A stretch of DNA of 64,000 nucleotides, from positions 806,001 to 870,000 of the forward strand of contig NZ_CANMNI010000003.1 in NCBI RefSeq assembly GCF_947499215.1, written 5' to 3'. The position numbers and the translations under genes are program-made. Position 1 is the first letter of the stretch, and the number at the start of each line of letters is the position of its first letter. Below, piece after piece: positions 17,269-26,883 of this stretch. Under the pieces are notes generated by a model that did not search any database, had not been told where the DNA came from, and saw only the letters and a program-made list of their open reading frames with translations. Origin of the DNA: an uncultured Pontibacter sp. (lineage in GTDB: Bacteria; Bacteroidota; Bacteroidia; Cytophagales; Hymenobacteraceae).

Positions 17269-19407
17269 ATGTCACAAAACGCGATCACAAAAACAATCAT
17301 TCTTCCGGATGGCCGGGAGATTACAATCGAGACTGGTAAACTAGCCAAGCAGGCTGACGGTTCTGTAGTAGTTAAAATGGGTACTACCATGCTACTTGCG
17401 GCTGTTGTTTCCAATAAAGATGCCCGTGAAGGGGTTGACTTTTTGCCTCTTTCTGTTGACTATCAGGAGAAATTCGCTTCTTCTGGTAAGATACCTGGAG
17501 GCTTCCTGAAGAGAGAAGCAAGACTTTCAGATTACGAAATTCTTATTTCGCGTTTGGTTGACCGTATCCTGCGACCAATGTTCCCGGGAGACTATCATGC
17601 CGAAACGCAAATGACTATACATATGATCTCTGCTGACGCTGAGATCATGCCGGATGCCCTAGCGGCTTTGGCGGCCTCTGCAGCCCTTGCTGTTTCTGAC
17701 ATTCCTTTCAACGGCCCGATCTCTGAAGTACGCGTAGCGCGTATCGAGGGTCAGTTTGTAATCAACCCGAAAGTGTCTGACTTGCGTAACGCAGACATCG
17801 ACATGATCGTGGGTGGCTCTATCGACAGCGTTGCCATGGTAGAGGGCGAGATGAACGAAGTATCTGAACAGGAGATGCTGGATGCAATCGCTTTTGCTCA
17901 CGAAGCCATTAAAGTACAATGCCAAGCCCAAATGGAGCTTGCCGAGATGGTAGGCAAACTGCAGAAGCGCGAGTACTCACACGAAACGCATGATGACGAG
18001 CTACGTCAGAAGGTATACAGTGCCACTTACGACAAGGCTTTGGAAGTAGCCAAAAGAGGCCGCGCAAACAAGTCTGAGCGTAAAGAAGGCTTTGCAGCTG
18101 TACTGAACGAGTTTGTTGAGTCATTAGGTGAGGAGCATGGCTATGACATGACGCTTATCAAAACCTACTACCACGATGTGGAGAAGGAAGCTGTTCGCAA
18201 CATGATTCTGAACGACCGCGTTCGTTTAGATGGTCGCCAACTGAACGAAATTCGCCCTATCTGGTCAGAAATAAACTACTTGCCTGCTACCCATGGCTCT
18301 GCTGTTTTCACCCGTGGCGAAACGCAGTCATTGACCACTGTAACCCTTGGTACCAAGCTGGACGAGCAGATGATCGACAGCGCTATGGTGTCAGGTACAA
18401 ATAAATTCCTGCTGCACTATAACTTCCCTGCCTTCTCTACTGGCGAGGTGAAGCCAAACAGAGGCCCAGGACGTCGTGAGATAGGTCACGGTAACCTAGC
18501 CCTGCGTGCCCTTAAGAAAGTTCTTCCTGCAGATTCTGAAAACCCATACACGATCCGTATCGTGTCTGATATTCTGGAGTCAAATGGTTCTTCTTCAATG
18601 GCGACAGTTTGCGCCGGCTCACTGGCTCTGATGGATGCCGGTGTTCCTGTAAAGGATGGAGTTTCAGGTATAGCCATGGGATTGATCACAGATGAGAAAA
18701 CGGGCAAATTCGCCGTTCTATCTGACATCTTGGGTGACGAGGACCATTTGGGTGACATGGACTTTAAAGTGGCCGGTACCAGCAAAGGTATCACCGCCTG
18801 CCAGATGGACATCAAAGTACAGGGGCTGTCACACGATGTGTTGAGCCAAGCCCTTGCACAGGCAAGAGAAGGCCGTCTGCACATCCTGAACGAGATGAAC
18901 AAAACCATTGCCGCTCCTAACGTTGACTACAAACCGCATACACCGCGATCATTCAATATTGTGATTGATAAGGAGTTCATCGGTGCCGTAATCGGACCAG
19001 GTGGTAAGGTGATTCAGCAGATTCAGAAGGACACGGGTGCTACGATCATCATCGAGGAGAAGAATGAGAAAGGCCACGTGAACATCTTCGCTAGCAACCA
19101 AGACTCTATGAACAACGCTGTTTCTAAGATCAAGGCGATAGTGGCGCAGCCGGAGATTGGCGAGGTTTACATCGGAAAGGTGAAGTCAATTCAGCCTTAC
19201 GGTGCCTTTGTTGAGTTCATGGCGGGTAAAGACGGATTGCTGCATATCTCTGAGATCAAGCACGAACGTCTTGAGATCATGGAGGGTGTGCTGGAGATCG
19301 GTGAAGAAGTGAAAGTGAAGCTGATCGACGTAGATAAGAAGACTGGTAAATTCAAGCTTTCACGCAAGGCTATTCTTCCTAAGCCGGGCGCTGCAGAGCA
19401 AAATTAA
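17269..19407 (+). CDS. pnp: Polyribonucleotide nucleotidyltransferase (PNPase)
   Basis: This is a phosphorolytic 3'-5' exoribonuclease that degrades mRNA and matures RNAs. The 712-residue protein (from ATG 17269) contains two RNase PH-like cores. The first begins [20 protein letters not shown], and the second contains [15 protein letters not shown] and [23 protein letters not shown] domain ([21 protein letters not shown]) and an S1 domain ([20 protein letters not shown]) complete the canonical order. A TTG six bases upstream is not needed. Its length is normal. Confidence 0.97.
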   Translation: MSQNAITKTIILPDGREITIETGKLAKQADGSVVVKMGTTMLLAAVVSNKDAREGVDFLPLSVDYQEKFASSGKIPGGFLKREARLSDYEILISRLVDRILRPMFPGDYHAETQMTIHMISADAEIMPDALAALAASAALAVSDIPFNGPISEVRVARIEGQFVINPKVSDLRNADIDMIVGGSIDSVAMVEGEMNEVSEQEMLDAIAFAHEAIKVQCQAQMELAEMVGKLQKREYSHETHDDELRQKVYSATYDKALEVAKRGRANKSERKEGFAAVLNEFVESLGEEHGYDMTLIKTYYHDVEKEAVRNMILNDRVRLDGRQLNEIRPIWSEINYLPATHGSAVFTRGETQSLTTVTLGTKLDEQMIDSAMVSGTNKFLLHYNFPAFSTGEVKPNRGPGRREIGHGNLALRALKKVLPADSENPYTIRIVSDILESNGSSSMATVCAGSLALMDAGVPVKDGVSGIAMGLITDEKTGKFAVLSDILGDEDHLGDMDFKVAGTSKGITACQMDIKVQGLSHDVLSQALAQAREGRLHILNEMNKTIAAPNVDYKPHTPRSFNIVIDKEFIGAVIGPGGKVIQQIQKDTGATIIIEEKNEKGHVNIFASNQDSMNNAVSKIKAIVAQPEIGEVYIGKVKSIQPYGAFVEFMAGKDGLLHISEIKHERLEIMEGVLEIGEEVKVKLIDVDKKTGKFKLSRKAILPKPGAAEQN

Positions 19408-19418
19408 TCCTACTATTT

Positions 19419-19475
19419 AATACTCCTGATGCCCGTTCCGTATAAGACGGAATGGCGTCAGGAGTATTATGTTTT
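19419..19475 (+). terminator. Long-stem terminator after pnp
   Basis: AATACTCCTGA-GCC (19419-19433) pairs with GGC-TCAGGAGTATT (ending 19468), with an inner CCGT/ACGG stem, and is followed by TGTTTTC. Confidence 0.85.
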
Positions 19476-19598
19476 CCCCTCGCGTTCGAGGTTCTTGATT
19501 TTATTCGTAAAATGTAAGAACTTTGCGCGATTTTCTGATGTTACCACAGCGAGCCCGAAATTAAGATTTTTACATTTTTGCAATAACAATATACTCTG

Positions 19599-20462
19599 AT
19601 GAGACAACTCAAGATAAGCAAACAGATCACCAACCGCGAAAGCCAGTCGCTTGACAAATACCTGCAAGAGATTGGTAAAGTTGATTTGCTTACCCCGGAT
19701 GAGGAGGTGTCGCTGGCACAGAGGATCAAAGAGGGAGATCAGTTTGCGCTTGAGAAATTGACAAAAGCTAACCTGCGTTTCGTTGTGTCGGTAGCCAAGC
19801 AGTATCAGAACCAAGGCCTTTCGCTGGGCGACCTTATCAATGAGGGAAACTTGGGTCTGATCAAGGCGGCTAAGCGCTTTGACGAGACAAGAGGCTTTAA
19901 GTTTATCTCTTACGCCGTTTGGTGGATCCGTCAGTCGATCCTGCAGGCATTGGCTGAGCAGTCACGCATTGTGCGTCTGCCGCTTAACCGTGTTGGTTCC
20001 CTGAACAAGATCTCTAAATCTTTCTCCGAACTGGAGCAGAAGTTTGAGCGTGAGCCGTCACCTGAAGAAATCGCCGAAGTACTGGAGCTGACCACAGCCG
20101 AGGTAGTCGATACGCTGAAGATTTCAGGTCGCCACGTATCAGTTGACGCCCCATTTGTGCAAGGCGAGGAAAACCGTCTGCTAGACGTACTGGAAAACGA
20201 GGACGAAGAGTCTCCGGACACTGGTTTGATGAACGACTCACTTCGCAAAGAGGTACAGCGTGCATTATCTACGCTGACGAAACGTGAAGCTGACGTGATC
20301 ACACTTTACTTTGGCCTAAACGGTGAGCACTCACTGACCTTGGAAGAGATCGGGGAGAAGTTCAACCTGACCCGTGAGCGTGTGCGCCAGATCAAAGAAA
20401 AAGCGATTCGCAGACTGCGCCATACATCCAGAAGCAAAGCATTGAAGCCTTACTTAGGCTAG
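19599..20462 (+). CDS. rpoD: Primary RNA polymerase sigma factor, Bacteroidetes type
   Basis: This is the housekeeping sigma factor (sigma-ABfr class) that recognises TTTG/TAnnTTTG promoters. At 287 residues it lacks the long region 1.1 found in E. coli sigma-70. Region 1.2 begins [13 protein letters not shown]. Region 2 contains [37 protein letters not shown] and [15 protein letters not shown]. Region 3 includes [10 protein letters not shown]. Region 4 has [28 protein letters not shown], the -35-type DNA-binding helix-turn-helix. It is flanked by terminators on both sides, so it is probably monocistronic. Confidence 0.96.
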   Translation: MRQLKISKQITNRESQSLDKYLQEIGKVDLLTPDEEVSLAQRIKEGDQFALEKLTKANLRFVVSVAKQYQNQGLSLGDLINEGNLGLIKAAKRFDETRGFKFISYAVWWIRQSILQALAEQSRIVRLPLNRVGSLNKISKSFSELEQKFEREPSPEEIAEVLELTTAEVVDTLKISGRHVSVDAPFVQGEENRLLDVLENEDEESPDTGLMNDSLRKEVQRALSTLTKREADVITLYFGLNGEHSLTLEEIGEKFNLTRERVRQIKEKAIRRLRHTSRSKALKPYLG

Positions 20463-20478
20463 TCTTAACATGACATTT

Positions 20479-20512
20479 AAAAAGCCCTGGCCCAAAGGTC
20501 AGGGCTTTTTTT
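20479..20512 (+). terminator. Terminator after the sigma factor gene
   Basis: A stem of AAAAAGCCCTGGCC with GGTCAGGGCTTTTT (20479-20492 and 20497-20510), loop CAAA, followed by T. Confidence 0.93.
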
Positions 20513-20617
20513 ATTTCTGCAGCTGGCCTTCTGCCTAATTAACACAGGTAGTATGCAGGCAGAGCATGAGAAATTTTGTATACTTGCAACCAAATTTCGA
20601 TTTAGTTTTACAACCAC

Positions 20618-21556
20618 ATGGAAATAGAAAAAGTTAAGTGTTTGATCATCGGTTCTGGCCCTGCTGGTTACACAGCAGCTATATATGCCTCTAGAGCCGG
20701 ACTCAATCCTGTTTTATACCAAGGACTGCAGCCGGGAGGCCAACTTACCATCACCAATGATGTAGAAAATTATCCGGGCTACCCGGATGGCATTAACGGT
20801 CCGCAGATGATGGAGGACTTTAAGCGTCAGGCTGAACGCTTTGGTACAGATGTAAGGTATGGCATCGCCACAGCCGTTGATTTTTCTTCACAACCGCATA
20901 AAGTGACCATTGACGATCAGAAAGTGATTGAGGCGCATACTGTGATTATCTCTACTGGCGCTTCAGCCAAATGGCTGGGGATGGAGTCGGAGGCGAGATT
21001 GAACGGTAATGGCGTAAGTGCTTGCGCCGTTTGTGATGGTTTCTTCTACCGTGGCCAGGATGTGGCCATCGTTGGTGCTGGCGATACGGCAGCAGAGGAG
21101 GCGACCTATCTCTCTAATATCTGTAACAAGGTATACATGATCGTGCGTCGCGACGAAATGCGTGCTTCAACCATCATGCAGGAACGCGTGAAGAAGACGA
21201 AGAACATTGAAATACTCTGGAATTCAGTTACGGATGAGATTCTGGGTGAGGAAGTGGTAGAGGCAGTGCGTGTACGCAATGTGCTGACTGATGAGTTGCG
21301 TGAGATTCCGGTGAAAGGTTTTTTTGTGGCGATCGGGCACAAACCAAACTCCGATATTTTCGCCGAATACCTGAACCTAGACGAAAACGGTTATATCCGC
21401 ACCATTCCGGGCACTAGCAAGACCAACATCGACGGTGTTTTTGCCTGTGGCGACGTGCAGGACTTCACCTACCGCCAAGCGGTGACTGCTGCCGGTACAG
21501 GTTGTATGGCCGCCCTTGATGCGGAACGTTATCTGGCTGCTCAGGATTTGCACTAA
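20618..21556 (+). CDS. trxB: Thioredoxin-disulfide reductase
   Basis: This is a FAD enzyme that reduces thioredoxin with NADPH. In its 312 residues the N-terminal FAD motif is GSGPAGYTAAIYASRAGL. The redox-active pair lies in ACAVCDGFFYRG (CxxC) at about residues 136-139. The NADPH motif is GAGDTAAEEATYLS, and the second FAD motif is FACGDVQDFTYRQAVTAAGTG. The length is that of low-molecular-weight bacterial TrxB. It may act alongside the bacillithiol pathway (bshB1, 22.8 kb). Confidence 0.96.
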   Translation: MEIEKVKCLIIGSGPAGYTAAIYASRAGLNPVLYQGLQPGGQLTITNDVENYPGYPDGINGPQMMEDFKRQAERFGTDVRYGIATAVDFSSQPHKVTIDDQKVIEAHTVIISTGASAKWLGMESEARLNGNGVSACAVCDGFFYRGQDVAIVGAGDTAAEEATYLSNICNKVYMIVRRDEMRASTIMQERVKKTKNIEILWNSVTDEILGEEVVEAVRVRNVLTDELREIPVKGFFVAIGHKPNSDIFAEYLNLDENGYIRTIPGTSKTNIDGVFACGDVQDFTYRQAVTAAGTGCMAALDAERYLAAQDLH

Positions 21557-21653
21557 ATATTTGCGTGCGGCATACCCGGCTTATGATGATATAGCACATA
21601 CGCTTGGGTATAGCCACAATAAAATGGCGAAGCTGTAGTTAGTGATTGCGAGA

Positions 21654-22742
21654 ATGAGTTTAAGAACGCAGCTCCGTCTAATATCAAATCTAATGCTAAA
21701 GTTTAAAGCACCCCTTTCAATTGCACTATTTATGCTCTGTTTCCTATGCGGAACAGAGAGTGCTTTTGCACAGGGTAAGGTCAAGGACCTGTTCAAAGTG
21801 AAGTCGCCCAAAATCGACTACGTGCGTCCGGATACCACGATACTGATCAAGTATGAGGAGTTTCCAGACGATGATTCTGATGCGGGGAAATCCATTTTCT
21901 TCAACCCGAAAAAAGAGCTTTCCATTGTAAGCGAAGACACCTCTGATCTAGATCTGGGGGAGCAGCACATCGTTGAGGTTTCGGAAGAAGTGCTAATTGA
22001 CTCCACGTGGATAAAGATTGCGGGCTATTATGCTATTTGGGACACGCGGAACATCAACCCTTACCGTATGGACGGGCGTCAGCTGAAAGATACAGTTGAC
22101 ATTACCTTGTATGATCCTCGTGTAAAGCGTGATTATAAAATGCCATTGGAGAAGACGCCTGTTACGAGCCGTTTCGGCCACAGGGGCTATCGCTGGCACT
22201 ACGGCACTGACATTGATCTGGACACGGGCGATTCCATTTACGCCGCTTTCGACGGGGTAGTGCGTATAAACAAGTGGGATGGCAGTGGCTATGGCAATTA
22301 CATTGTGTTACGTCATTACAATGGACTCGAAACGCTTTACGGGCATATGAGCAAGACCATTGCCGAGACGGGCCAGTTTGTAAAAGCCGGTGAGGTGATC
22401 GGACTGGGGGGGAGCACGGGACGCAGTTCTGGTCCACACTTGCATTACGAGGTCCGCTATCAAGGGAACCCGCTTGACCCTGAGTTGATGTATGACTTTC
22501 CAGACTACCTGCTCAAAGGGCAAAGCTTTGTGATTACGTCAGCTGTATTTAACTATTATAACAAAGCCAAGGGTTCGAAATCGAGTGGATCGCGAAAGGC
22601 TTCTTACCATAAAGTGCGCAGCGGCGACACCCTGTCAGGTATAGCGAAGCGCTATGGCATATCCGTTTCCCAGATTACCAGACTAAACGGCATCAGCACG
22701 CGGACTACCCTAAAAGTTGGGCGCTCGCTCCGCATCAAATAA
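21654..22742 (+). CDS. M23 peptidase with C-terminal LysM
   Basis: This is a predicted peptidoglycan endopeptidase or an inactive scaffold in the periplasm. An N-terminal signal region ends near CGTESAFAQ. From about residue 170 comes the M23 metallopeptidase domain: the first zinc site is in WHYGTDIDL and the second is the HLHYEV motif. The C-terminal 45 residues form one LysM domain (YHKVRSGDTLSGIAKRYGIS), which binds glycan. The protein has 362 residues if started at ATG 21654. ATG 21693 (MLKFKAPL) gives a more compact signal peptide and is equally plausible. bshB1 follows 13 bp downstream, so the two probably share a transcript. Confidence 0.9.
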   Translation: MSLRTQLRLISNLMLKFKAPLSIALFMLCFLCGTESAFAQGKVKDLFKVKSPKIDYVRPDTTILIKYEEFPDDDSDAGKSIFFNPKKELSIVSEDTSDLDLGEQHIVEVSEEVLIDSTWIKIAGYYAIWDTRNINPYRMDGRQLKDTVDITLYDPRVKRDYKMPLEKTPVTSRFGHRGYRWHYGTDIDLDTGDSIYAAFDGVVRINKWDGSGYGNYIVLRHYNGLETLYGHMSKTIAETGQFVKAGEVIGLGGSTGRSSGPHLHYEVRYQGNPLDPELMYDFPDYLLKGQSFVITSAVFNYYNKAKGSKSSGSRKASYHKVRSGDTLSGIAKRYGISVSQITRLNGISTRTTLKVGRSLRIK

Positions 22743-22755
22743 ATTAGACAAAAGG

Positions 22756-23475
22756 ATGAAATTAGATATACTTGCCTTTGCCTCACACCCGGATGATGTA
22801 GAGTTGGGCTGTGCGGGTACACTCATTGCGCATATTGCGGCCGGAAAAAAAGCTGGCGTAGTGGATTTAACGCGGGGTGAACTGGGTACAAGAGGAACAC
22901 CGGCGGAGCGTGTTGCTGAAGCCGAAGAAGCCGCCAAAATCATGCAGCTGTCTGTTCGTGATAATCTGGGTTTTGCTGATGGTTTCTTCGCTAATGACAA
23001 AGAACATCAGCTGCAGATTGTGAGAAAGGTACGCCAGTACCAGCCTGATATTGTGCTGATGAATGCTATCCACGACCGTCATCCGGACCATGGCCGGGGT
23101 GCTGCTGTAGTTGCCGAGGCTTGTTTCTTGGCCGGCCTTAGAATGATCAAAACCTTGGGCGATGATGGGCTGGAACAAGCGGCTTGGCGCCCGAAGGGCA
23201 TGTACAACTTCATACAGGATCGCTACATCAAGCCGGACTTCGTGATGGACGTTACCCCTTATTGGGAGAAGAAAATGGAAACCATCCGTGCCTTCAAAAC
23301 ACAGTTCTATAACCCTGATGATACTTCCCCGAACACGTATATTTCTTCGCCTGAGTTTTTAGATTTCATCGAGTCCAGAGCGAGAGAGTATGGGCATGCC
23401 ATAGGAGTGACCTACGGAGAGGGTTTCACCTCTGCCAAGCAGGTGGGCGTTCGCAACCTCTTTGATCTGATCTAA
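22756..23475 (+). CDS. bshB1: Bacillithiol biosynthesis deacetylase
   Basis: BshB1 removes the acetyl group from N-acetylglucosaminyl-malate in bacillithiol synthesis, a low-molecular-weight thiol route used by Firmicutes and many Bacteroidota. The 239-residue protein is in the LmbE/PIG-L family. The metal motif is HPDDVELGCAGTL near the N-terminus, with the second histidine motif DRHPDHGRG at about residues 112-120. The last part, SRAREYGHAIGVTYGEGFTS, is characteristic of the BshB1 group. The start is ATG 22756. The gene ends at a very strong terminator shared with convergent accC. Confidence 0.92.
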   Translation: MKLDILAFASHPDDVELGCAGTLIAHIAAGKKAGVVDLTRGELGTRGTPAERVAEAEEAAKIMQLSVRDNLGFADGFFANDKEHQLQIVRKVRQYQPDIVLMNAIHDRHPDHGRGAAVVAEACFLAGLRMIKTLGDDGLEQAAWRPKGMYNFIQDRYIKPDFVMDVTPYWEKKMETIRAFKTQFYNPDDTSPNTYISSPEFLDFIESRAREYGHAIGVTYGEGFTSAKQVGVRNLFDLI

Positions 23476-23501
23476 CTCGGATTTTCTCTCCAAAATATGA
23501 T

Positions 23502-23545
23502 AAACAGAAAGGGCCGGATCTAAATCCGGCCCTTTCTGTTTTAAG
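23502..23545. terminator. Bidirectional terminator between bshB1 and accC
   Basis: An 18-bp stem, AAACAGAAAGGGCCGGAT (23502-23519) with its complement at 23524-23541, has T-tracts on both sides. Confidence 0.95.
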
Positions 23546-23556
23546 CTACTTATACC

Positions 23557-25059
23557 TTATTTAACTCTGTTCTTTCGCCAGTTTGAAGCGGTGCCATTCT
23601 GAGTCTCCGTTGTGGTAGCGGTTACCTTTGGCTTATTGTTGCCAAGCAGTATGGCGGCCAGCACGGCGGCGATTTCTTCCGTGTCTTCAGTAGGCTTTGG
23701 TTCCAGCACGCTTGGGCTGAAATAGCGCTCGATGAATTTCGTGTCGAAATTGCCTGAAACAAAGGCCTCATGCTGCAGCACAAAAGTGCCGAATGGGAGT
23801 GTGGTCTCTATACCTGTTATCTTATATTCCTCGATAGCTCGCAGCATTTTTTCGATGGCCTCCTGACGGTCTTTGCCGAAAGTCACTAGTTTGGCGATCA
23901 TCGGATCATAATAGATCGGAATGTCCATGCCTTGCTCAAAACCATCATCTACACGCACTCCCAATCCCTGCGGACGAACATAGGTTTCTAAGCGACCAAT
24001 ATCCGGCAGGAAATTATTCATGGGATCTTCGGCATACACACGCAGCTCCAACGCATGACCATTTATTGTAAGGTCTTCTTGGCGGAAGCCCAAGGGCTTG
24101 CCTTCTGCAATATGGATCTGCTCTTTTACCAAGTCCAGTCCGGTAATTTGTTCCGTCACCGGATGCTCTACCTGCAGACGGGTATTCATTTCAAGGAAGT
24201 AGAAATTCAGATTCTCATCCACTAGGAACTCTACAGTGCCGGCTCCCACATAGTCGCAGGCCTTGGCTACATTGACGGCACAGCGGCCCATCTCATCACG
24301 CAGTCCCGGGGTCAGAACAGCTGATGGGGCTTCTTCGATTACTTTTTGGTGACGACGCTGTATAGAGCACTCACGCTCAAAAAGATGTACGATATTGCCG
24401 TGCGTATCGCCCAGCACCTGAATCTCGATGTGACGCGGTGAGCCGATGTATTTTTCGATGAATACGGAGCCGTCGCCAAAAGCTGAAGTAGCCTCACTAA
24501 CAGCCAATTTCATCTGCTCCTCAAACACGTCCACGCTATCGACTACACGCATACCCTTGCCACCGCCACCGGCGCTGGCTTTGATCAGGATCGGGAATCC
24601 GACTTTAGAGGCGATTTCTTTAGCTTCCTCCACATCCGTGATAGCTTCCTCGGTGCCCGGTACCATGGGTATCTTGTACTTGGCAACAGCGGCTTTCGCA
24701 GCCAGTTTGCTGCCCATCAGTTCGATGGCTTCAGGAGAGGGGCCAATGAAAATAAGACCGGCTTCTTTAACCTGCCGTGCAAAATTTGCGTTTTCAGAAA
24801 GGAAACCATAACCCGGATGAATGGCGTCCACGTTTAGGCGCTTGCAGACATCTATGATTACGTCGCCTCGCAGGTACGATTCGTTTGATTTGGGGCCGCC
24901 TACGCACACCGCCTCGTCGGCATAGCGCACGTGCAGGGCATTGCGGTCTGCCTCGCTGTAGATGGCTACCGTACTGATACCCATTTCTTTGGCTGAACGC
25001 ATCACGCGCAGTGCTATCTCGCCTCTGTTGGCTACGAGTATCTTGTTGATTTTTCTCAT
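23557..25059 (-). CDS. accC: Biotin carboxylase subunit of an acyl-CoA carboxylase
   Basis: This enzyme carboxylates biotin on a carrier protein using ATP and bicarbonate. The 500-residue protein has the biotin carboxylase N-domain (KILVANRGEIALRVMRSAKEMG), the ATP-grasp loop (KASAGGGGKGMRVV) and catalytic signatures FLEMNTRLQVEHPVTEQITG. The C-terminal domain continues to SGNFDTKFIERYF, and then about 45 extra residues follow (ending ASNWRKNRVK). The extension and the absence of an accB next door suggest it may serve a propionyl- or other acyl-CoA carboxylase rather than being the only acetyl-CoA carboxylase subunit. Divergent from the next gene. Confidence 0.9.
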   Translation of the reverse strand: MRKINKILVANRGEIALRVMRSAKEMGISTVAIYSEADRNALHVRYADEAVCVGGPKSNESYLRGDVIIDVCKRLNVDAIHPGYGFLSENANFARQVKEAGLIFIGPSPEAIELMGSKLAAKAAVAKYKIPMVPGTEEAITDVEEAKEIASKVGFPILIKASAGGGGKGMRVVDSVDVFEEQMKLAVSEATSAFGDGSVFIEKYIGSPRHIEIQVLGDTHGNIVHLFERECSIQRRHQKVIEEAPSAVLTPGLRDEMGRCAVNVAKACDYVGAGTVEFLVDENLNFYFLEMNTRLQVEHPVTEQITGLDLVKEQIHIAEGKPLGFRQEDLTINGHALELRVYAEDPMNNFLPDIGRLETYVRPQGLGVRVDDGFEQGMDIPIYYDPMIAKLVTFGKDRQEAIEKMLRAIEEYKITGIETTLPFGTFVLQHEAFVSGNFDTKFIERYFSPSVLEPKPTEDTEEIAAVLAAILLGNNKPKVTATTTETQNGTASNWRKNRVK

Positions 25060-25104
25060 GCAGTAGCTAAGCTTTATTTTTATTCAAATTAACGGTATTG
25101 TGGG

Positions 25105-25112
25105 CAAACATA
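25105..25112 (-). promoter_or_regulatory. -7 element upstream of accC
   Basis: On the minus strand the sequence reads TATGTTTG, an exact TAnnTTTG match about 45 bp before the accC start. The nearest TTTG upstream is only 13 bases away, so the -33 is doubtful. Confidence 0.35.
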
Positions 25113-25154
25113 AAAATGAGCTACCCAAAAAGGGGACTAGAGAGTATTAGAAAT

Positions 25155-25184
25155 TGTTTATGAATCTATAAAATCATAAATTTG
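25155..25184 (+). promoter_or_regulatory. Promoter of the oxoamine synthase gene
   Basis: TTG (25155-25157), 19 bases, then TAAATTTG (25177-25184) match the phylum's primary promoter well. This predicts a leader of about 78 nt. Confidence 0.65.
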
Positions 25185-25268
25185 CAGTCATTATACTCAG
25201 AACTGAATATATAGTATAACTAACTATATCAGAACCTTAAATTATCCCGAAACTTAATTAAACACAAG

Positions 25269-26507
25269 GTGGATTTATTTGAAAAGTTGTTGACCAACAG
25301 AGGTCCGTTAGGCAGCCACTCACATTATGCGCATGGCTATTTCACGTTTCCAAAGCTTGAAGGGGAGATTGCTCCGCGTATGAAGTTTAGAGGCAAGGAG
25401 GTACTTACTTGGAGCCTTAACAACTATTTGGGCTTGGCTAACCACCCGGAAGTACGTAAAGCTGACGCTGAGGCGGCTGCTGAATGGGGTATGGCTTATC
25501 CGATGGGTGCCCGTATTATGTCCGGTAACTCGAACCTGCATGAGAAGCTGGAGTCCGATCTGGCTGACTTTGTGCAGAAACCTGACGCTTTGTTGCTGAA
25601 CTTTGGCTACCAAGGTGTTGTATCGATCATTGACGCGCTCGTGGACCGTCATGACGTAATTGTATATGATGCGGAGTCACACGCCTGTATTATCGACGGT
25701 GTGCGTCTGCACCAAGGCAAGCGCTTCGTGTATGGTCATAACGACATGGCGAGCCTTGAGAAACAACTGGAGCGTGCCACTCGCTGGGCTGAAAACACAG
25801 GTGGTGCCATTCTGGTGATCACGGAAGGAGTATTCGGTATGTCCGGTAACTTGGGCAATCTGAAAGAAGTGGTAGAGCTCAAGAAAAAATTCCAATTCAG
25901 ACTGTTTGTAGACGATGCGCACGGTTTCGGTACCATGGGTAAAACAGGCGCCGGAACTGGGGAGCACTTGGGTGTGCAGGACGGTATAGACGTGTACTTC
26001 TCTACTTTTGCCAAATCCATGGCTAGCATCGGTGCCTTCGTGGCCGCAGATGAGCAGGTAGTAGAGTACCTTCGCTACAACATGCGCTCGCAGATTTTTG
26101 CCAAGTCGCTTCCAATGCCGTTGACAGTTGGTGCCATCAAGCGTTTGGAGTTACTGCGCACAAAGCCTGAGTTGAAAGACAAACTTTGGGAGGTGGTGAA
26201 TGCCCTGCAGACTGGTCTGCGTGAGAAAGGCTTTAATATCGGTACAACTGAGTCGCCGGTTACGCCTGTGTTCCTGAACGGCCAGATTCCAGATGCAACC
26301 CAGCTGACGCTCGATCTGCGTGAGAACTACAACATCTTCTGCTCCATCGTGGTGTACCCTGTTGTGCCGAAAGACGTGATCATGCTGCGTCTAATCCCTA
26401 CCGCCGTTCATACCTTGGACGATGTGAAGGAGACAATCGATGCTTTCGAAAAGATTGCACAAAAACTAGACAAAGGTCTATACTCTAAGGCACAGGTTTC
26501 TGCTTAA
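25269..26507 (+). CDS. Alpha-oxoamine synthase, probable serine palmitoyltransferase
   Basis: This is a PLP enzyme that condenses an amino acid with an acyl-CoA. The 412-residue protein has the family core WSLNNYLGLANHPEV, GARIMSGNSNLHEKLE, the aspartate in VDDAHGFGTMG and the PLP lysine in STFAKSMASIGAFVA. The family includes 8-amino-7-oxononanoate synthase (BioF), 2-amino-3-ketobutyrate ligase (Kbl) and serine palmitoyltransferase (Spt). The TFAKSMASIGAF form resembles the Spt of sphingolipid-making Bacteroidetes, and there are no bio or tdh genes nearby. The assignment to Spt is inference. Start GTG 25269; no closer ATG fits the conserved N-terminus. Promoter just upstream. Confidence 0.8.
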   Translation: MDLFEKLLTNRGPLGSHSHYAHGYFTFPKLEGEIAPRMKFRGKEVLTWSLNNYLGLANHPEVRKADAEAAAEWGMAYPMGARIMSGNSNLHEKLESDLADFVQKPDALLLNFGYQGVVSIIDALVDRHDVIVYDAESHACIIDGVRLHQGKRFVYGHNDMASLEKQLERATRWAENTGGAILVITEGVFGMSGNLGNLKEVVELKKKFQFRLFVDDAHGFGTMGKTGAGTGEHLGVQDGIDVYFSTFAKSMASIGAFVAADEQVVEYLRYNMRSQIFAKSLPMPLTVGAIKRLELLRTKPELKDKLWEVVNALQTGLREKGFNIGTTESPVTPVFLNGQIPDATQLTLDLRENYNIFCSIVVYPVVPKDVIMLRLIPTAVHTLDDVKETIDAFEKIAQKLDKGLYSKAQVSA

Positions 26508-26613
26508 TTTGCTTTAAAGGCATATATTAAAGTTTGCTAATCTTTGCATGTTATCATTTAATGTGTATATTGGAGCAGTAAAAACAAATGTTTCACTATA
26601 ATAAACACCTCTA

Positions 26614-26805
26614 ATGAACAACAACTTTAGCAAACTCAAGGACCTAGTTATGTCGTTGGAAGCTGACTTCGAAAAATTCTACGACAAGAACAACGCTGCT
26701 GCTGGTACTCGTGTACGTAAGGGTATGCAAGACCTGAAAAACATGGCACAGGACATCCGTAAGGAAGTTCAGGACATGAAAAACAGCGCTACAGAGACGA
26801 AATAA
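26614..26805 (+). CDS. Histone H1-like (Hc1-type) small DNA-binding protein
   Basis: This 63-residue protein is rich in Lys, Met and acidic residues with a helical heptad-like pattern (LKDLVMSLEADFEKFYDKNNAAAGTRVRKGMQDLKNMAQDIRKEVQDMKN). It matches the short histone H1/Hc1-like proteins that are nearly universal in Bacteroidetes and thought to bind nucleic acid. Unlike chlamydial Hc1, it lacks the long Lys/Ala-rich tail, so the assignment rests on the conserved core. It has its own terminator and probably its own promoter. Confidence 0.85.
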   Translation: MNNNFSKLKDLVMSLEADFEKFYDKNNAAAGTRVRKGMQDLKNMAQDIRKEVQDMKNSATETK

Positions 26806-26823
26806 GTAGCTCTTATAGCAAGT

Positions 26824-26865
26824 AAAACAAAAGAGGTGGTCTTTTCAGACCACCTCTTTTGTTTT
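26824..26865. terminator. Bidirectional terminator, Hc1/tyrS
   Basis: A 19-bp stem, AAAACAAAAGAGGTGGTCT (26824-26842) with its complement starting at 26847, is followed by T residues. It lies between convergent genes. Confidence 0.95.
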
Positions 26866-26883
26866 TAAAGAACTGTTTTTCAG

